NCBI RefSeq assembly: GCF_024300625.1
Contig: NZ_CP101322.1
Location: 2,865,992-2,929,991 of the forward strand
Reading direction: 5' to 3'
Origin: Halovivax gelatinilyticus
GTDB lineage: Archaea > Halobacteriota > Halobacteria > Halobacteriales > Natrialbaceae
DNA: 64,000 nt
Part shown: one piece after another, positions 1 to 7,703 of the stretch
How the letters are laid out: the number at the start of each line of letters is the position of its first letter
Position numbering within the stretch: position 1 is the first letter of the stretch
The notes under the pieces: generated by a model
Seen by the model: the letters and a program-made list of their open reading frames with translations, nothing else
What the model was told of the DNA's origin: nothing
Database searches by the model: none
Position numbers and translations under genes: made by a program

Positions 1-50
1 TCGGCGCGCTCGTCACGGTCTGGAACCTCCTGGTGATCCTCGCGGCCTGA
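1..50 (+). CDS. C-terminal tail of a membrane protein (partial)
   Basis: The first 50 bases read in frame 3 as a hydrophobic tail (GALVTVWNLLVILAA) ending at a TGA at 48-50. The gene begins before the window, so its family cannot be recognised. The tail looks like the end of a transmembrane helix. It is followed by about 150 bases without a gene before isocitrate dehydrogenase. Confidence 0.45.
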   Translation, partial: GALVTVWNLLVILAA

Positions 51-201
51 GAACCACCGAATCGAGTCCGTACCTGCGCCGAACCGTACCGGATCGACCA
101 TCGCGACCGTCGGTGACGTCGTCACCGCGTCGTGGCTTCCACCGCCTGACCGGCAGGAAATGGATGCGCTTTTAGGCGCGTCTACGGGAGTTACAGACGA
201 G

Positions 202-1464
202 ATGAGTTACGACAAGATCGAAGTCCCCGATGACGGGGCGAAGATCACGCTGAAAGAAGGGACGGACGACGAACTCGAGGTTCCGGATAACCCAATTATC
301 CCGATAATTTACGGTGACGGCGTCGGCTCGGACGTCGGCCCCGCAGCACAGACCGTACTCGACGCGGCGGCGAAGGCGACGGGTCGAGAGATCCACTGGA
401 TGCGCGTCTACGCCGGGGAATCTGCACGTGAGACGTACGACGAGAACCTCCCGGACGAGACCGTCGAAGCCATCAAAGAACACCGCGTCGCCATCAAGGG
501 TCCGCTGACGACGCCCGTCGGCGCCGGCTTCCGCTCGCTCAACGTCGGCCTTCGTAAACTGCTCGACCTTTACGCGAACGTTCGACCGACCTACCACCTG
601 GACGGCGTTCCGTCGCCGGTCAAAGAACCCGAGAAGATGGACATGGTCACGTTCCGCGAAAACACGGAGGACGTCTACGCCGGCATCGAGTGGGAAGCCG
701 GCACCGACGAGGTCGAACAGGTCAAGGCGTTCGTCGAAGACGAGATGGGTGCCGACGGCGTCATCCACGACGGCCCAGTCGGCATCGGCGTCAAGCCGAT
801 CACGGAGTTCGGGACGAAGCGACTCGTCCGCCGCGCAATCGACTACGCGCTCGAACACGACCGCGACTCGGTGACGCTCGTCCACAAGGGCAACATCATG
901 AAGTTCACCGAGGGTCAGTTCCGCGACTGGGGCTACGAAGTTGCCGACGAGGAGTACGGCGACGAGGTCATCACCGAAGACACCCTCTGGGAGGAGCGAG
1001 ATGGCGAGATGCCCGACGACGCCGTCGTCGTCAACGACCGCATCGCCGACAACATGCTCCAGCAGATCCTCACCCGCACCGACCAGTACGACGTCGTCGC
1101 GACGATGAACTTAAACGGCGACTACATGTCCGACGCCTGCGGCGCTCAGATCGGCGGCCTCGGCATCGCCCCCGGTGCCAACTTCGGCGACGGTCGGCTG
1201 CTCGCCGAACCCGTCCACGGCTCCGCGCCGAAGTACGAGGGCCAGGACAAGGTCAACCCCACGGCGATGATCCTCTCGGGTCGCATCATGCTCGAGTACA
1301 TGGGCTGGGACGACGCCGCCGACCTCGTCCGTGACGCCGTCGAGGCGACCATCGTCGACGGTCTGGTCACCTACGACCTCGAACGCCAGCTCGACGACGC
1401 CGAGAAGCTCGCCACCAGCGAGTTCGCCGACGCAGTCGTCGAGAACATCGAAACGCTGTCGTAA
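202..1464 (+). CDS. icd: NADP-dependent isocitrate dehydrogenase
   Basis: Oxidative decarboxylation of isocitrate to 2-oxoglutarate in the cytosolic TCA cycle. The 420-residue protein has the usual family length. The substrate loop RSLNVGLRK lies at residues 111-119, followed by the RENTEDVYAG motif. Near the C-terminus HGSAPKYEGQDKVNP contains the Lys-Tyr pair that in the E. coli enzyme contacts the 2'-phosphate of NADP, which supports NADP rather than NAD use. An in-frame ATG at 160 would add 14 residues; I chose 202 because MSYDKIEV is the typical start of haloarchaeal Icd proteins. It appears monocistronic, with about 210 non-coding bases on its right side. Confidence 0.95.
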   Translation: MSYDKIEVPDDGAKITLKEGTDDELEVPDNPIIPIIYGDGVGSDVGPAAQTVLDAAAKATGREIHWMRVYAGESARETYDENLPDETVEAIKEHRVAIKGPLTTPVGAGFRSLNVGLRKLLDLYANVRPTYHLDGVPSPVKEPEKMDMVTFRENTEDVYAGIEWEAGTDEVEQVKAFVEDEMGADGVIHDGPVGIGVKPITEFGTKRLVRRAIDYALEHDRDSVTLVHKGNIMKFTEGQFRDWGYEVADEEYGDEVITEDTLWEERDGEMPDDAVVVNDRIADNMLQQILTRTDQYDVVATMNLNGDYMSDACGAQIGGLGIAPGANFGDGRLLAEPVHGSAPKYEGQDKVNPTAMILSGRIMLEYMGWDDAADLVRDAVEATIVDGLVTYDLERQLDDAEKLATSEFADAVVENIETLS

Positions 1465-1673
1465 TCGACTCGACGTCCGGACAACGTATTTTTCGTCGGT
1501 CCGTTCGCCGGTCTCGGCCGCACAGGAACGCGAGTAGTCTCTCAGGCCAACCGATCGGTAACAATCGGTTACACACCACAACGTTTTCTCTCGGCCCGGC
1601 GTCAGATCGGTGACCTGACTGCGATGTTGCAACCTATCGACCGACGGACGATCCACGACCGACACTCGCTGCG

Positions 1674-2657
1674 ATGAACGTCCTCGTCACCGGCGGCGCC
1701 GGGTTCATCGGCTCGCACGTCGCCCAGGCGCTGCTCGACGGTGGACACCACGTCGTCGTTCTCGATTCGATGGATCCGTACTACGACACCGAGATCAAAG
1801 CCGAGAACCGCTCGTGTTGTGAGCGGACGGCCGCCCACCGGTACTACTTCGTCGAGGGATCGATCACCGACGCGGATCTGGTCGACCGCGTCTTCTCGAG
1901 CTACGGGATCGAGTTCGTCTTCCACCAGGCGGCGCAGGCGGGCGTCCGGACCAGCGTCGAGAATCCGCACAAGCCCCACGAGATCAACACCACCGGCCTC
2001 CTCACGCTCCTCGAAGCGGCGGCCGACCACGACGTCGTCCGCTTTGTCAACGCCTCATCGTCGTCGGTCTACGGCCACGACGAATACCTGCCGTACGACG
2101 AGGCCCATCCGACGAGACCCCGAAGTCCTTACGGGGTGACGAAACTCACCGCCGAACACTACTGCCGCGTTTTCACGGAGATCCACGGTCTGCCGACGGT
2201 CTCGCTCAGGTACTTTACGGTCTACGGCCCGCGAATGCGTCCGAACATGGCGATTTCGAACTTCACCTCGCGCTGTCTGAGCGGCGAGCCGCCGGTTATC
2301 TACGGCGACGGCCAGCAGTCGCGCGATTTTACCTACGTCGACGACGTCGTCTCCGCGAACCTCGCACTGCTCGAGACCGACGCCGCCGACGGAGAGGTGA
2401 TGAACGTCGGTTCGTCCGGTTCGATCACGATCGACGAACTCGCCGCTCACGTCGTCTCTGTCACTGGCGCTGACGTTGAGCCAGTCTACGACGACCCCAG
2501 AGCGGCGGACGCCAGACACACCCACGCCGACGTCTCGAAGGCGCGCCGACTCATCGGCTACGAACCGACGACGGACATCCGCGACGGCGTCTCGCGCTTT
2601 GTGGAGTGGTACGCCGACAATCGCGAGTGGTACGAACCGCTCGTTCGGGCGTCGTAG
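1674..2657 (+). CDS. NAD-dependent NDP-sugar epimerase/dehydratase (extended SDR)
   Basis: A 327-residue extended short-chain dehydrogenase/reductase of the UDP-glucose 4-epimerase / UDP-glucuronate epimerase type. The Rossmann motif TGGAGFIGSH lies at residues 6-15. The catalytic YGVTK (Tyr-x-x-x-Lys) and the sugar-binding motif RYFTVYGPRMRP follow, then GDGQQSRDFTYVDD, typical of this group. It probably interconverts a nucleotide sugar for surface glycan synthesis, which fits the nucleotidyltransferase cluster that starts a kilobase downstream. The exact sugar cannot be read from sequence: 4-epimerase and UDP-glucuronate 4-epimerase are the leading options. Confidence 0.85.
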   Translation: MNVLVTGGAGFIGSHVAQALLDGGHHVVVLDSMDPYYDTEIKAENRSCCERTAAHRYYFVEGSITDADLVDRVFSSYGIEFVFHQAAQAGVRTSVENPHKPHEINTTGLLTLLEAAADHDVVRFVNASSSSVYGHDEYLPYDEAHPTRPRSPYGVTKLTAEHYCRVFTEIHGLPTVSLRYFTVYGPRMRPNMAISNFTSRCLSGEPPVIYGDGQQSRDFTYVDDVVSANLALLETDAADGEVMNVGSSGSITIDELAAHVVSVTGADVEPVYDDPRAADARHTHADVSKARRLIGYEPTTDIRDGVSRFVEWYADNREWYEPLVRAS

Positions 2658-2709
2658 AAATCAAATCCACCCTGGTGCGTCGCTGATTGTGAATCGACGT
2701 AGTCCGCCT

Positions 2710-2772
2710 ACCGACAGTGTGTCGGTTGGCCGCATGCCAACTGTTTTGATGTGACCCGACAAATTGTCGGGT
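2710..2772 (+). promoter_or_regulatory. Paired palindromes upstream of mntA-hepT (operator candidate)
   Basis: Two closely related inverted repeats precede the toxin-antitoxin operon. One is ACCGACA (2710-2716), a 3-base spacer, then TGTCGGT (2720-2726). The other is ACCCGACA (2754-2761), a 3-base spacer, then TGTCGGGT (2765-2772), ending exactly at the ATG. A third palindrome, TTGGC-N5-GCCAA, lies at 2726-2740. Repeated same-type palindromes next to a toxin-antitoxin start are typical of autoregulatory operators. The role is inferred. Confidence 0.5.
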
Positions 2773-3240
2773 ATGGATGGAGACGAACGTCGCCTATCGT
2801 CCGATCGCTCCGGGCGTGGTCCGTCGGTCGATCTCGATGCACTACGCGATTGTTTGGACGCGTATCCGCTGTCGATTGCCGTTGTTTTCGGTTCTACCGT
2901 CCAGGGAACGGCCACTCAGTTTAGTGATCTCGATGTCGGCGTCGTGTTCGAATCATCGGTCGAGCAATCGAGACGGGTCCGACTGATCGGTTCGATCACC
3001 GCAACGATCTCCGCAGAAATGAACTGGGACGCGGTCGATGTCGTCGATCTCGAACGAGCCTCTCCATCGATCGCGTACAACGCTCTTTCGACCGGAATTC
3101 TGGTCGTCGGAACCGAGCCAGAGGCAGCGGAGTTAGAAGCGAAACACCTCCGACGGAAGCTCGACTTTGCCCCGGTCAAACGTGAGTGGCAGGCGGCGTT
3201 AGACTGCCGACTCGCGGAGGGATCGTATGGTCGATCCTGA
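2773..3240 (+). CDS. mntA: MntA-type minimal nucleotidyltransferase (antitoxin)
   Basis: A 155-residue nucleotidyltransferase-fold protein. It has a perfect GSX10DXD signature, Gly40-Ser41 to Asp52/Asp54, and a third acidic position in the DAVDVVD stretch around residues 86-92, so the active site looks intact. In characterised MntA-HepT pairs the MNT protein neutralises the HEPN RNase by AMPylating its active-site tyrosine. The next gene, which overlaps by 14 bp, is that HEPN partner. A TTG three codons upstream (2764) is possible, but the ATG at 2773 lies at the edge of a palindrome and is preferred. The pair interrupts a sugar-nucleotide cluster, which suggests later insertion. Confidence 0.85.
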   Translation: MDGDERRLSSDRSGRGPSVDLDALRDCLDAYPLSIAVVFGSTVQGTATQFSDLDVGVVFESSVEQSRRVRLIGSITATISAEMNWDAVDVVDLERASPSIAYNALSTGILVVGTEPEAAELEAKHLRRKLDFAPVKREWQAALDCRLAEGSYGRS

Positions 3241-3649
3241 TCGAATCCGATCGAAACTCGGTTCACTCGAAACCTATCTTCGCGGCCTGGAGGAGAAGAA
3301 AAATTGTGGTGAATCTACCTATTTGCAGGATCGAGACCTACAGGATATCGTAGAGCGACGCTTCGAGAAAGCGATACGGTGCTGTCTCGACATCGCCTCG
3401 CACATCGTTGCGACCGAAGGGTACCGCGAACCGACGGATTACGGCGATCTCTTTCGAATTTTAGAGGAAGAATCGATTCTCACGTCATCAACGGCGGATC
3501 GGATGGTCGAAATGGCTGGATTCAGAAACGTATTGGCACACGAGTACGCGGACATCGTCGACGAGTACGTCTACGCACACCTTCAGGACTTCGAACACTT
3601 TCGGACGTTCGCCGCCGAAATCGCCGAGAACTTGCCCGAAGTCGAGTGA
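3227..3649 (+). CDS. hepT: HepT-type HEPN domain RNase toxin
   Basis: A 140-residue all-helical HEPN (DUF86) protein. The catalytic motif RX4HXY is complete: Arg100, His105 and Tyr107 in RNVLAHEY. In the family the Arg and His form the RNase active site of the dimer, and the Tyr is the residue AMPylated by the MntA partner. The start overlaps the antitoxin gene by 14 bp, as expected for a coupled pair. The stop is only 2 bp before the ATG of the next sugar nucleotidyltransferase, so toxin, antitoxin and a metabolic gene may share a transcript. Codons look somewhat richer in A/T than the glycan genes on either side, consistent with acquisition; I did not compute this. Confidence 0.85.
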   Translation: MVDPDRIRSKLGSLETYLRGLEEKKNCGESTYLQDRDLQDIVERRFEKAIRCCLDIASHIVATEGYREPTDYGDLFRILEEESILTSSTADRMVEMAGFRNVLAHEYADIVDEYVYAHLQDFEHFRTFAAEIAENLPEVE

Positions 3650-3651
3650 CT

Positions 3652-4389
3652 ATGGTCGAATCCGCCGTCCACGCCGTCGTCCCGGCAGCCGGTCGCGGGA
3701 CGCGCCTCGCGCCGCTCACCGACGACCGGCCGAAACCGCTCGTCGAGATCGCGGGACGTCCGCTCCTGGCCCGCGTCTTCGACGCCCTCTCTTCGGTCGA
3801 TCTCGCGTCGTACGTGGTCGTGATCGGCTATCGCGGCGAGCAAATCCGCGACCGCTTCGGCGACGCCTACGACGGTACCCCGATCGAGTGCGTCACCCAG
3901 TCGGACCCGATCGGGCTCGCAGATGCCGTCCGTCGGGCGGGTCGCGTCGTCAGCGGCGATCCGTTCGTCGTCTGTAACGGCGACAACGTGTTGAACGACG
4001 ATCTCTCGCGGCTCGTAACCCCGTCGCTCCTCGATCCGTCCGCACCCACCGAATCCAGCGTTCTCGTCGAACGAACTACGCGACGGCGCGCCGGCGAAAC
4101 GGGCGTCGTCGTGACGACTGATTCCGGTCGGATCGAGAGGATGGTCGAAAAGCCCGACGAGCCGCCGTCTACGCTCGTCAGTGCCGGCGCGTACGCCTTT
4201 TCGCCGTCGATCGTCGAGGCGTGCGAGGCGATCGATCCCGCTCCGACCGGCGAGTACGAGCTAGCAGACGCCATATCCTATCTCGTCGAACGGGACCGAT
4301 CCGTCGAGGCCGTACCGCTTCGGAGACAGCGGGTCAACGTCAACGATGTCGAGGACCTGGACCAGGCCGAAGAACGCGTCGATCAGTGA
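3652..4389 (+). CDS. Sugar-1-phosphate nucleotidyltransferase (single domain)
   Basis: A 245-residue NTP_transferase domain with the pyrophosphorylase signature AAGRGTRLAPLT followed by RPKPLVEI. Further family blocks are VCNGDNV and the VEKPDEPPSTLVSAGAYAF region. It condenses a sugar 1-phosphate with an NTP to give an NDP-sugar plus pyrophosphate. It has no left-handed beta-helix domain, unlike two of its paralogues in this cluster. Start: the ATG at 3652, 2 bp after the hepT stop; the N-terminal beta-strand leading into the glycine-rich loop begins immediately after it. The nucleotide and sugar are not determinable; glucose-1-phosphate with UTP or dTTP is common in this group. Confidence 0.85.
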   Translation: MVESAVHAVVPAAGRGTRLAPLTDDRPKPLVEIAGRPLLARVFDALSSVDLASYVVVIGYRGEQIRDRFGDAYDGTPIECVTQSDPIGLADAVRRAGRVVSGDPFVVCNGDNVLNDDLSRLVTPSLLDPSAPTESSVLVERTTRRRAGETGVVVTTDSGRIERMVEKPDEPPSTLVSAGAYAFSPSIVEACEAIDPAPTGEYELADAISYLVERDRSVEAVPLRRQRVNVNDVEDLDQAEERVDQ

Positions 4390-4441
4390 CTCGATTACGA
4401 ACGGTTCGTCCACAACGAGCCGCCCGCCGCGAAGGCTTCGA

Positions 4442-6364
4442 TCACTCGACCGTGACGCTCTTTGCCAGGTTTCGCGGTTTATCGATCGACCGACCCTTCT
4501 CGTTGGCGACGTGGTAGGCGAACAGCTGGAAGTAGACGTTCGCCACCAGAGGTGAGAAGACGCCGGCGTCGGGTACCTCGAACGCGACGTCGAGCGAGCC
4601 GGCGTCGACGCCGGCCGTGGTGACGCCGATCGTCGGCGCGCCGCGCGCCTGTACCTCAGCGACGTTGTTCAGACTCTCGCGACGACCGGCCCCGTCGGTC
4701 AGCACGGCGAGCACGGGCGTCTCGTCTGTCACTAACGCGAGCGGACCGTGTTTGAGCTCTCCCGCCGGGAACCCTTCGGCGTGGTCGTAGGAGATCTCCT
4801 TCAATTTCAACGCGCCTTCCAGGGCGACCGGGTAGCCGTAGGATCGACCGACGAAGAAGAAGGCGTCCGAGTCCGCGAACGTCGTCGCAACCGCTCGAAT
4901 CTGTTCTTCCCGATCGAGCACTTGCTGGATGGCGCCAGGAAGTGCCGTGAGGTCTTCTAAGTGCTCTCTGGCCGTTGCGGCGGTCAGTGTCCCTCGTTCT
5001 CTGCCGACCGCGATGGCGAGGAGCGCGAGGGTACTCACTTGCGAGGCGAACGTCTTCGTCGCGGCGACGCCGATCTCCGGACCAGCGCGGATGAATAACG
5101 CGTCGTCGGCTTCCCTGGTGACGGAACTTCCGAGCGTGTTCGTCACGCCGAGCGTTCGCGCGCCGGCACCCCTCGCCTCGCGTAACGCAGAAAGGGTGTC
5201 CGCGGTCTCCCCGCTCTGTGTGACCGCGACTGCGAGCGTTCGCCACGGATCGCGACCGCCAGTGAACGCGTATTCACTCGCGGTCACCGACGTCGCTCGC
5301 ACGTCGGCCAGCGACTCGAACAGCGTCGCGGCGTACCGACCGGCGTACGCGGACGTTCCGCAGGCGAGAAACTGGACTTCCTCTACGGATTCGAGGTAGC
5401 CCTGCGGAAAGTCGACGTCGAGCGACGCCGTGCCAGTGTCAACGTCGACACGACTACCGAGCGCCTGTCGGAGCGCGGTGGGTTGTTCGTGAATCTCCTT
5501 TCGCATGTAATGGTCGTATCCGCCCTTCTGCGCGGCGTCGGCGTCCCACTCGACCGTCGATATCGACGGTTCGACCCGGCGTCCGTCGCGGTAGATCGAC
5601 ACGGAGTCGGGCGTCAGGACGGCGACGTCACCGTCGTCCAGGTAGGTCACCTCGCGAGTGTGCTCGACGAGCGCCGGGACGTCGCTCGCGAGAAACGCCG
5701 CGTTCGATCCGTGACCGACGACGAGGGGGCTCTCGTTTCGGGTCGCGACGATGCAGTCGTCGCGCTCGTGTATGGCCGCGATCGCGTAACTTCCATCGAG
5801 GCGGTCGACGACAGACTCGAGCGCTCGACGGACGCGCCACGCGACATCACTCGAATCTGGGGCGTCCGCCGATTCCCCCTCTCTACTCGCCGTCCCACCG
5901 TCCGGGCGGCCCGGGCTACCGTCGCGTGGAGGCGAGTCCGGACCAGACTCCTCGAGCGAGTCGAGCTCGCGTTCGAGCAGGTGGGCGACGACCTCCGTAT
6001 CGGTCTCGCTGGTGAACGTGTGCTCGTCGAGATCTGCCTTCGCCGCCTCGTAGTTCTCGACGATACCGTTGTGTACGATCGCCAGGCGATCGTCGCAGCC
6101 GGTGTGTGGGTGAGCGTTCTCGTCGGTCGGCGCGCCGTGGGTCGACCAGCGAGTGTGGCCAATGGCGCTGATCGCGTCGGGGACCGTCGGGACCGAGAGC
6201 GCGGCCACCTCGCCGGCTCGCTTTTCGATCGTCAATTCGTCCGAACCGCCGGATCGGAGCGCGACGCCGGCCGAGTCGTACCCCCGGTACTCGAGCGTCT
6301 CGAGTCCGCGGTAAACGATCGGACCGGCCGATTCGTCGCCGACGTAGCCGAATATTCCACACAT
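4442..6364 (-). CDS. glmS: Glutamine--fructose-6-phosphate aminotransferase (isomerizing)
   Basis: Makes glucosamine-6-phosphate from fructose-6-phosphate and glutamine, the first step to UDP-GlcNAc. Cys2 after the initiator Met (MCGIFGYVGD) is the N-terminal glutaminase nucleophile, and YRGYDSAGVAL follows. Two SIS isomerase domains fill the C-terminal half (CGTSAYAGR, TQSGETADT and the terminal NLAKSVTVE are recognisable). At 640 residues it is about 30-40 longer than typical. The extra is a Pro/Gly/Ser/Asp-rich stretch near residues 135-170 inside the glutaminase domain, probably a disordered loop. The start lies 1 nt after the TAA of the upstream nucleotidyltransferase gene, so the two are co-translated. 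Confidence 0.96.
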   Translation of the reverse strand: MCGIFGYVGDESAGPIVYRGLETLEYRGYDSAGVALRSGGSDELTIEKRAGEVAALSVPTVPDAISAIGHTRWSTHGAPTDENAHPHTGCDDRLAIVHNGIVENYEAAKADLDEHTFTSETDTEVVAHLLERELDSLEESGPDSPPRDGSPGRPDGGTASREGESADAPDSSDVAWRVRRALESVVDRLDGSYAIAAIHERDDCIVATRNESPLVVGHGSNAAFLASDVPALVEHTREVTYLDDGDVAVLTPDSVSIYRDGRRVEPSISTVEWDADAAQKGGYDHYMRKEIHEQPTALRQALGSRVDVDTGTASLDVDFPQGYLESVEEVQFLACGTSAYAGRYAATLFESLADVRATSVTASEYAFTGGRDPWRTLAVAVTQSGETADTLSALREARGAGARTLGVTNTLGSSVTREADDALFIRAGPEIGVAATKTFASQVSTLALLAIAVGRERGTLTAATAREHLEDLTALPGAIQQVLDREEQIRAVATTFADSDAFFFVGRSYGYPVALEGALKLKEISYDHAEGFPAGELKHGPLALVTDETPVLAVLTDGAGRRESLNNVAEVQARGAPTIGVTTAGVDAGSLDVAFEVPDAGVFSPLVANVYFQLFAYHVANEKGRSIDKPRNLAKSVTVE

Positions 6365-6365
6365 G

Positions 6366-7541
6366 TTAGCCCCTCCTGACGAGCGTCTCGCTCTCGAGTC
6401 GACCGCCGACGCTCACGCCGTGGTCGATCCGGACGCCGTCGCCGACGATCGTCCCGGGGTCGATCGTTACGCCGCCACCGACGCGCGCGGTGTCGCCGAC
6501 GACACCGCCGAATTCGACGTCGTCGAACACCTCTCCCTCGACGACGACCGAGGCGGATCCTCCCGGAAGGGTCGTATTCGGCCCGATTCGAGCGCTCTCG
6601 CCGACGACGGCGTCGCGAACGATCGCGCCCGGTTCGATCACCGCGTCCGCCAGCACGACGCTGTTTGCCACGACGGCGTTCGCGCCGACGGTCACGTTGT
6701 CGCCGAGGGCGGTCGCCCCGTCGATCGTGGCGTTCGGACCGATCCGCACGTTCGTTCCGACGACGACGTCCTCGGCCGTGGTGGCGGTCTCGTGCGTTCG
6801 CTCGAACGATCCGTCGCGACCCTTCGGTTCGATCGTCGCCGCGGTGACGTAGAGCAGGTCCCAGAGGTGCGAGACGTCGAGCCAGGTGCCGCGATACCTG
6901 ACGGTCGAGATCGATCCCGTTTCGACGTACGACGCGAGGGTCGTGGTGATGGCGAGTTCGCCGTCTTCCTGCGGCGTCTCGTAGATGGCCCTGAAGATGT
7001 CGGCGTCGAACCCGTAGACGCCGGCGTTGATGAGCGCCGACGCCGAGACGGCGGCCGGTTTCTCCTCGATCGAGACGATTCGATCGCCGTCGAGTTCGAT
7101 CACGCCGTACTCGCTCGGGCGCTTCGAGGGCGTCACGCTCACGACGGGTGACCCCGATTCTAGCAAGGTGGATCGGACGTCGCGGATGAGCGACGGGTCG
7201 ACGATGCGATCGCCGTTTAACACCAGAAACGGACCGTGGACGACGTCTTCGACCTGGGAAACGGCGTGGGCGGTGCCGAGTCGCGTCGATTGGTCGACGT
7301 ACTCGATCGTTACGCCCCAGTCGTCGCCGTCGCGAAAGTGGGTCCGAATCCGTTCCTGGCGGTGGCCGACGACCATCACGACTCGGTCGATACCCGCTTC
7401 GGCGATGGCCGAGACGACGTACTCGAGGAGGGGCCGATTCGCTACCGGAAGCATGGGCTTCGGTCGCCGGTGGGTCAGCGGGGTCAGTCGCCGCCCTTCG
7501 CCGGCGGCGAGAATCACGGCGGGGACGTCCCGATCGTTCAT
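6366..7541 (-). CDS. Sugar nucleotidyltransferase with left-handed beta-helix domain
   Basis: A 391-residue protein in two parts. The N-terminal NTP_transferase domain carries LAAGEGRRLTPLTHRRPKPM and LVLNGDRIV. The C-terminal half is hexapeptide-repeat left-handed beta-helix (VRIGPNATI, VTVGANAVV, ARIGPNTTL). The architecture resembles archaeal GlmU-like or mannose-1-phosphate guanylyltransferase-like enzymes. The acetyltransferase end block seen in the divergent neighbour (HLSYVGD plus a GAGT turn) is absent, so acetyltransferase activity is doubtful. The start at 7541 (MNDRDVPAVIL) is used because upstream codons look non-coding. It shares an operon with glmS (1-nt gap) and diverges from glmU across about 160 bp. 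Confidence 0.85.
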   Translation of the reverse strand: MNDRDVPAVILAAGEGRRLTPLTHRRPKPMLPVANRPLLEYVVSAIAEAGIDRVVMVVGHRQERIRTHFRDGDDWGVTIEYVDQSTRLGTAHAVSQVEDVVHGPFLVLNGDRIVDPSLIRDVRSTLLESGSPVVSVTPSKRPSEYGVIELDGDRIVSIEEKPAAVSASALINAGVYGFDADIFRAIYETPQEDGELAITTTLASYVETGSISTVRYRGTWLDVSHLWDLLYVTAATIEPKGRDGSFERTHETATTAEDVVVGTNVRIGPNATIDGATALGDNVTVGANAVVANSVVLADAVIEPGAIVRDAVVGESARIGPNTTLPGGSASVVVEGEVFDDVEFGGVVGDTARVGGGVTIDPGTIVGDGVRIDHGVSVGGRLESETLVRRG

Positions 7542-7703
7542 ACCTCTCGTTCGTCGGTCGGATACTTCAAGTTGGCTGGGTGGACGTCGAGTTTGCTGGG
7601 TTGCACGCGGCGGGTGAACTCGTTTGCCTCTCCTCGTGGGATGATCCTCGCCGTCCGAAGTCGGTCGCAACGACTATTGGACTCAGCGAGAACAGATCCG
7701 GAC

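Noticed and set aside
160-201. Earlier start for isocitrate dehydrogenase
   Set aside because: The 14 extra residues lack similarity to known Icd starts, while MSYDKIEV at 202 matches them.
172-885. Long minus-strand open frames opposite icd, and similar long frames opposite most genes
   Set aside because: In high-GC haloarchaeal DNA, frames opposite or out of phase with real genes stay open by chance. They have Arg/Pro-rich composition with no motifs, while the opposing frame has clear family signatures.
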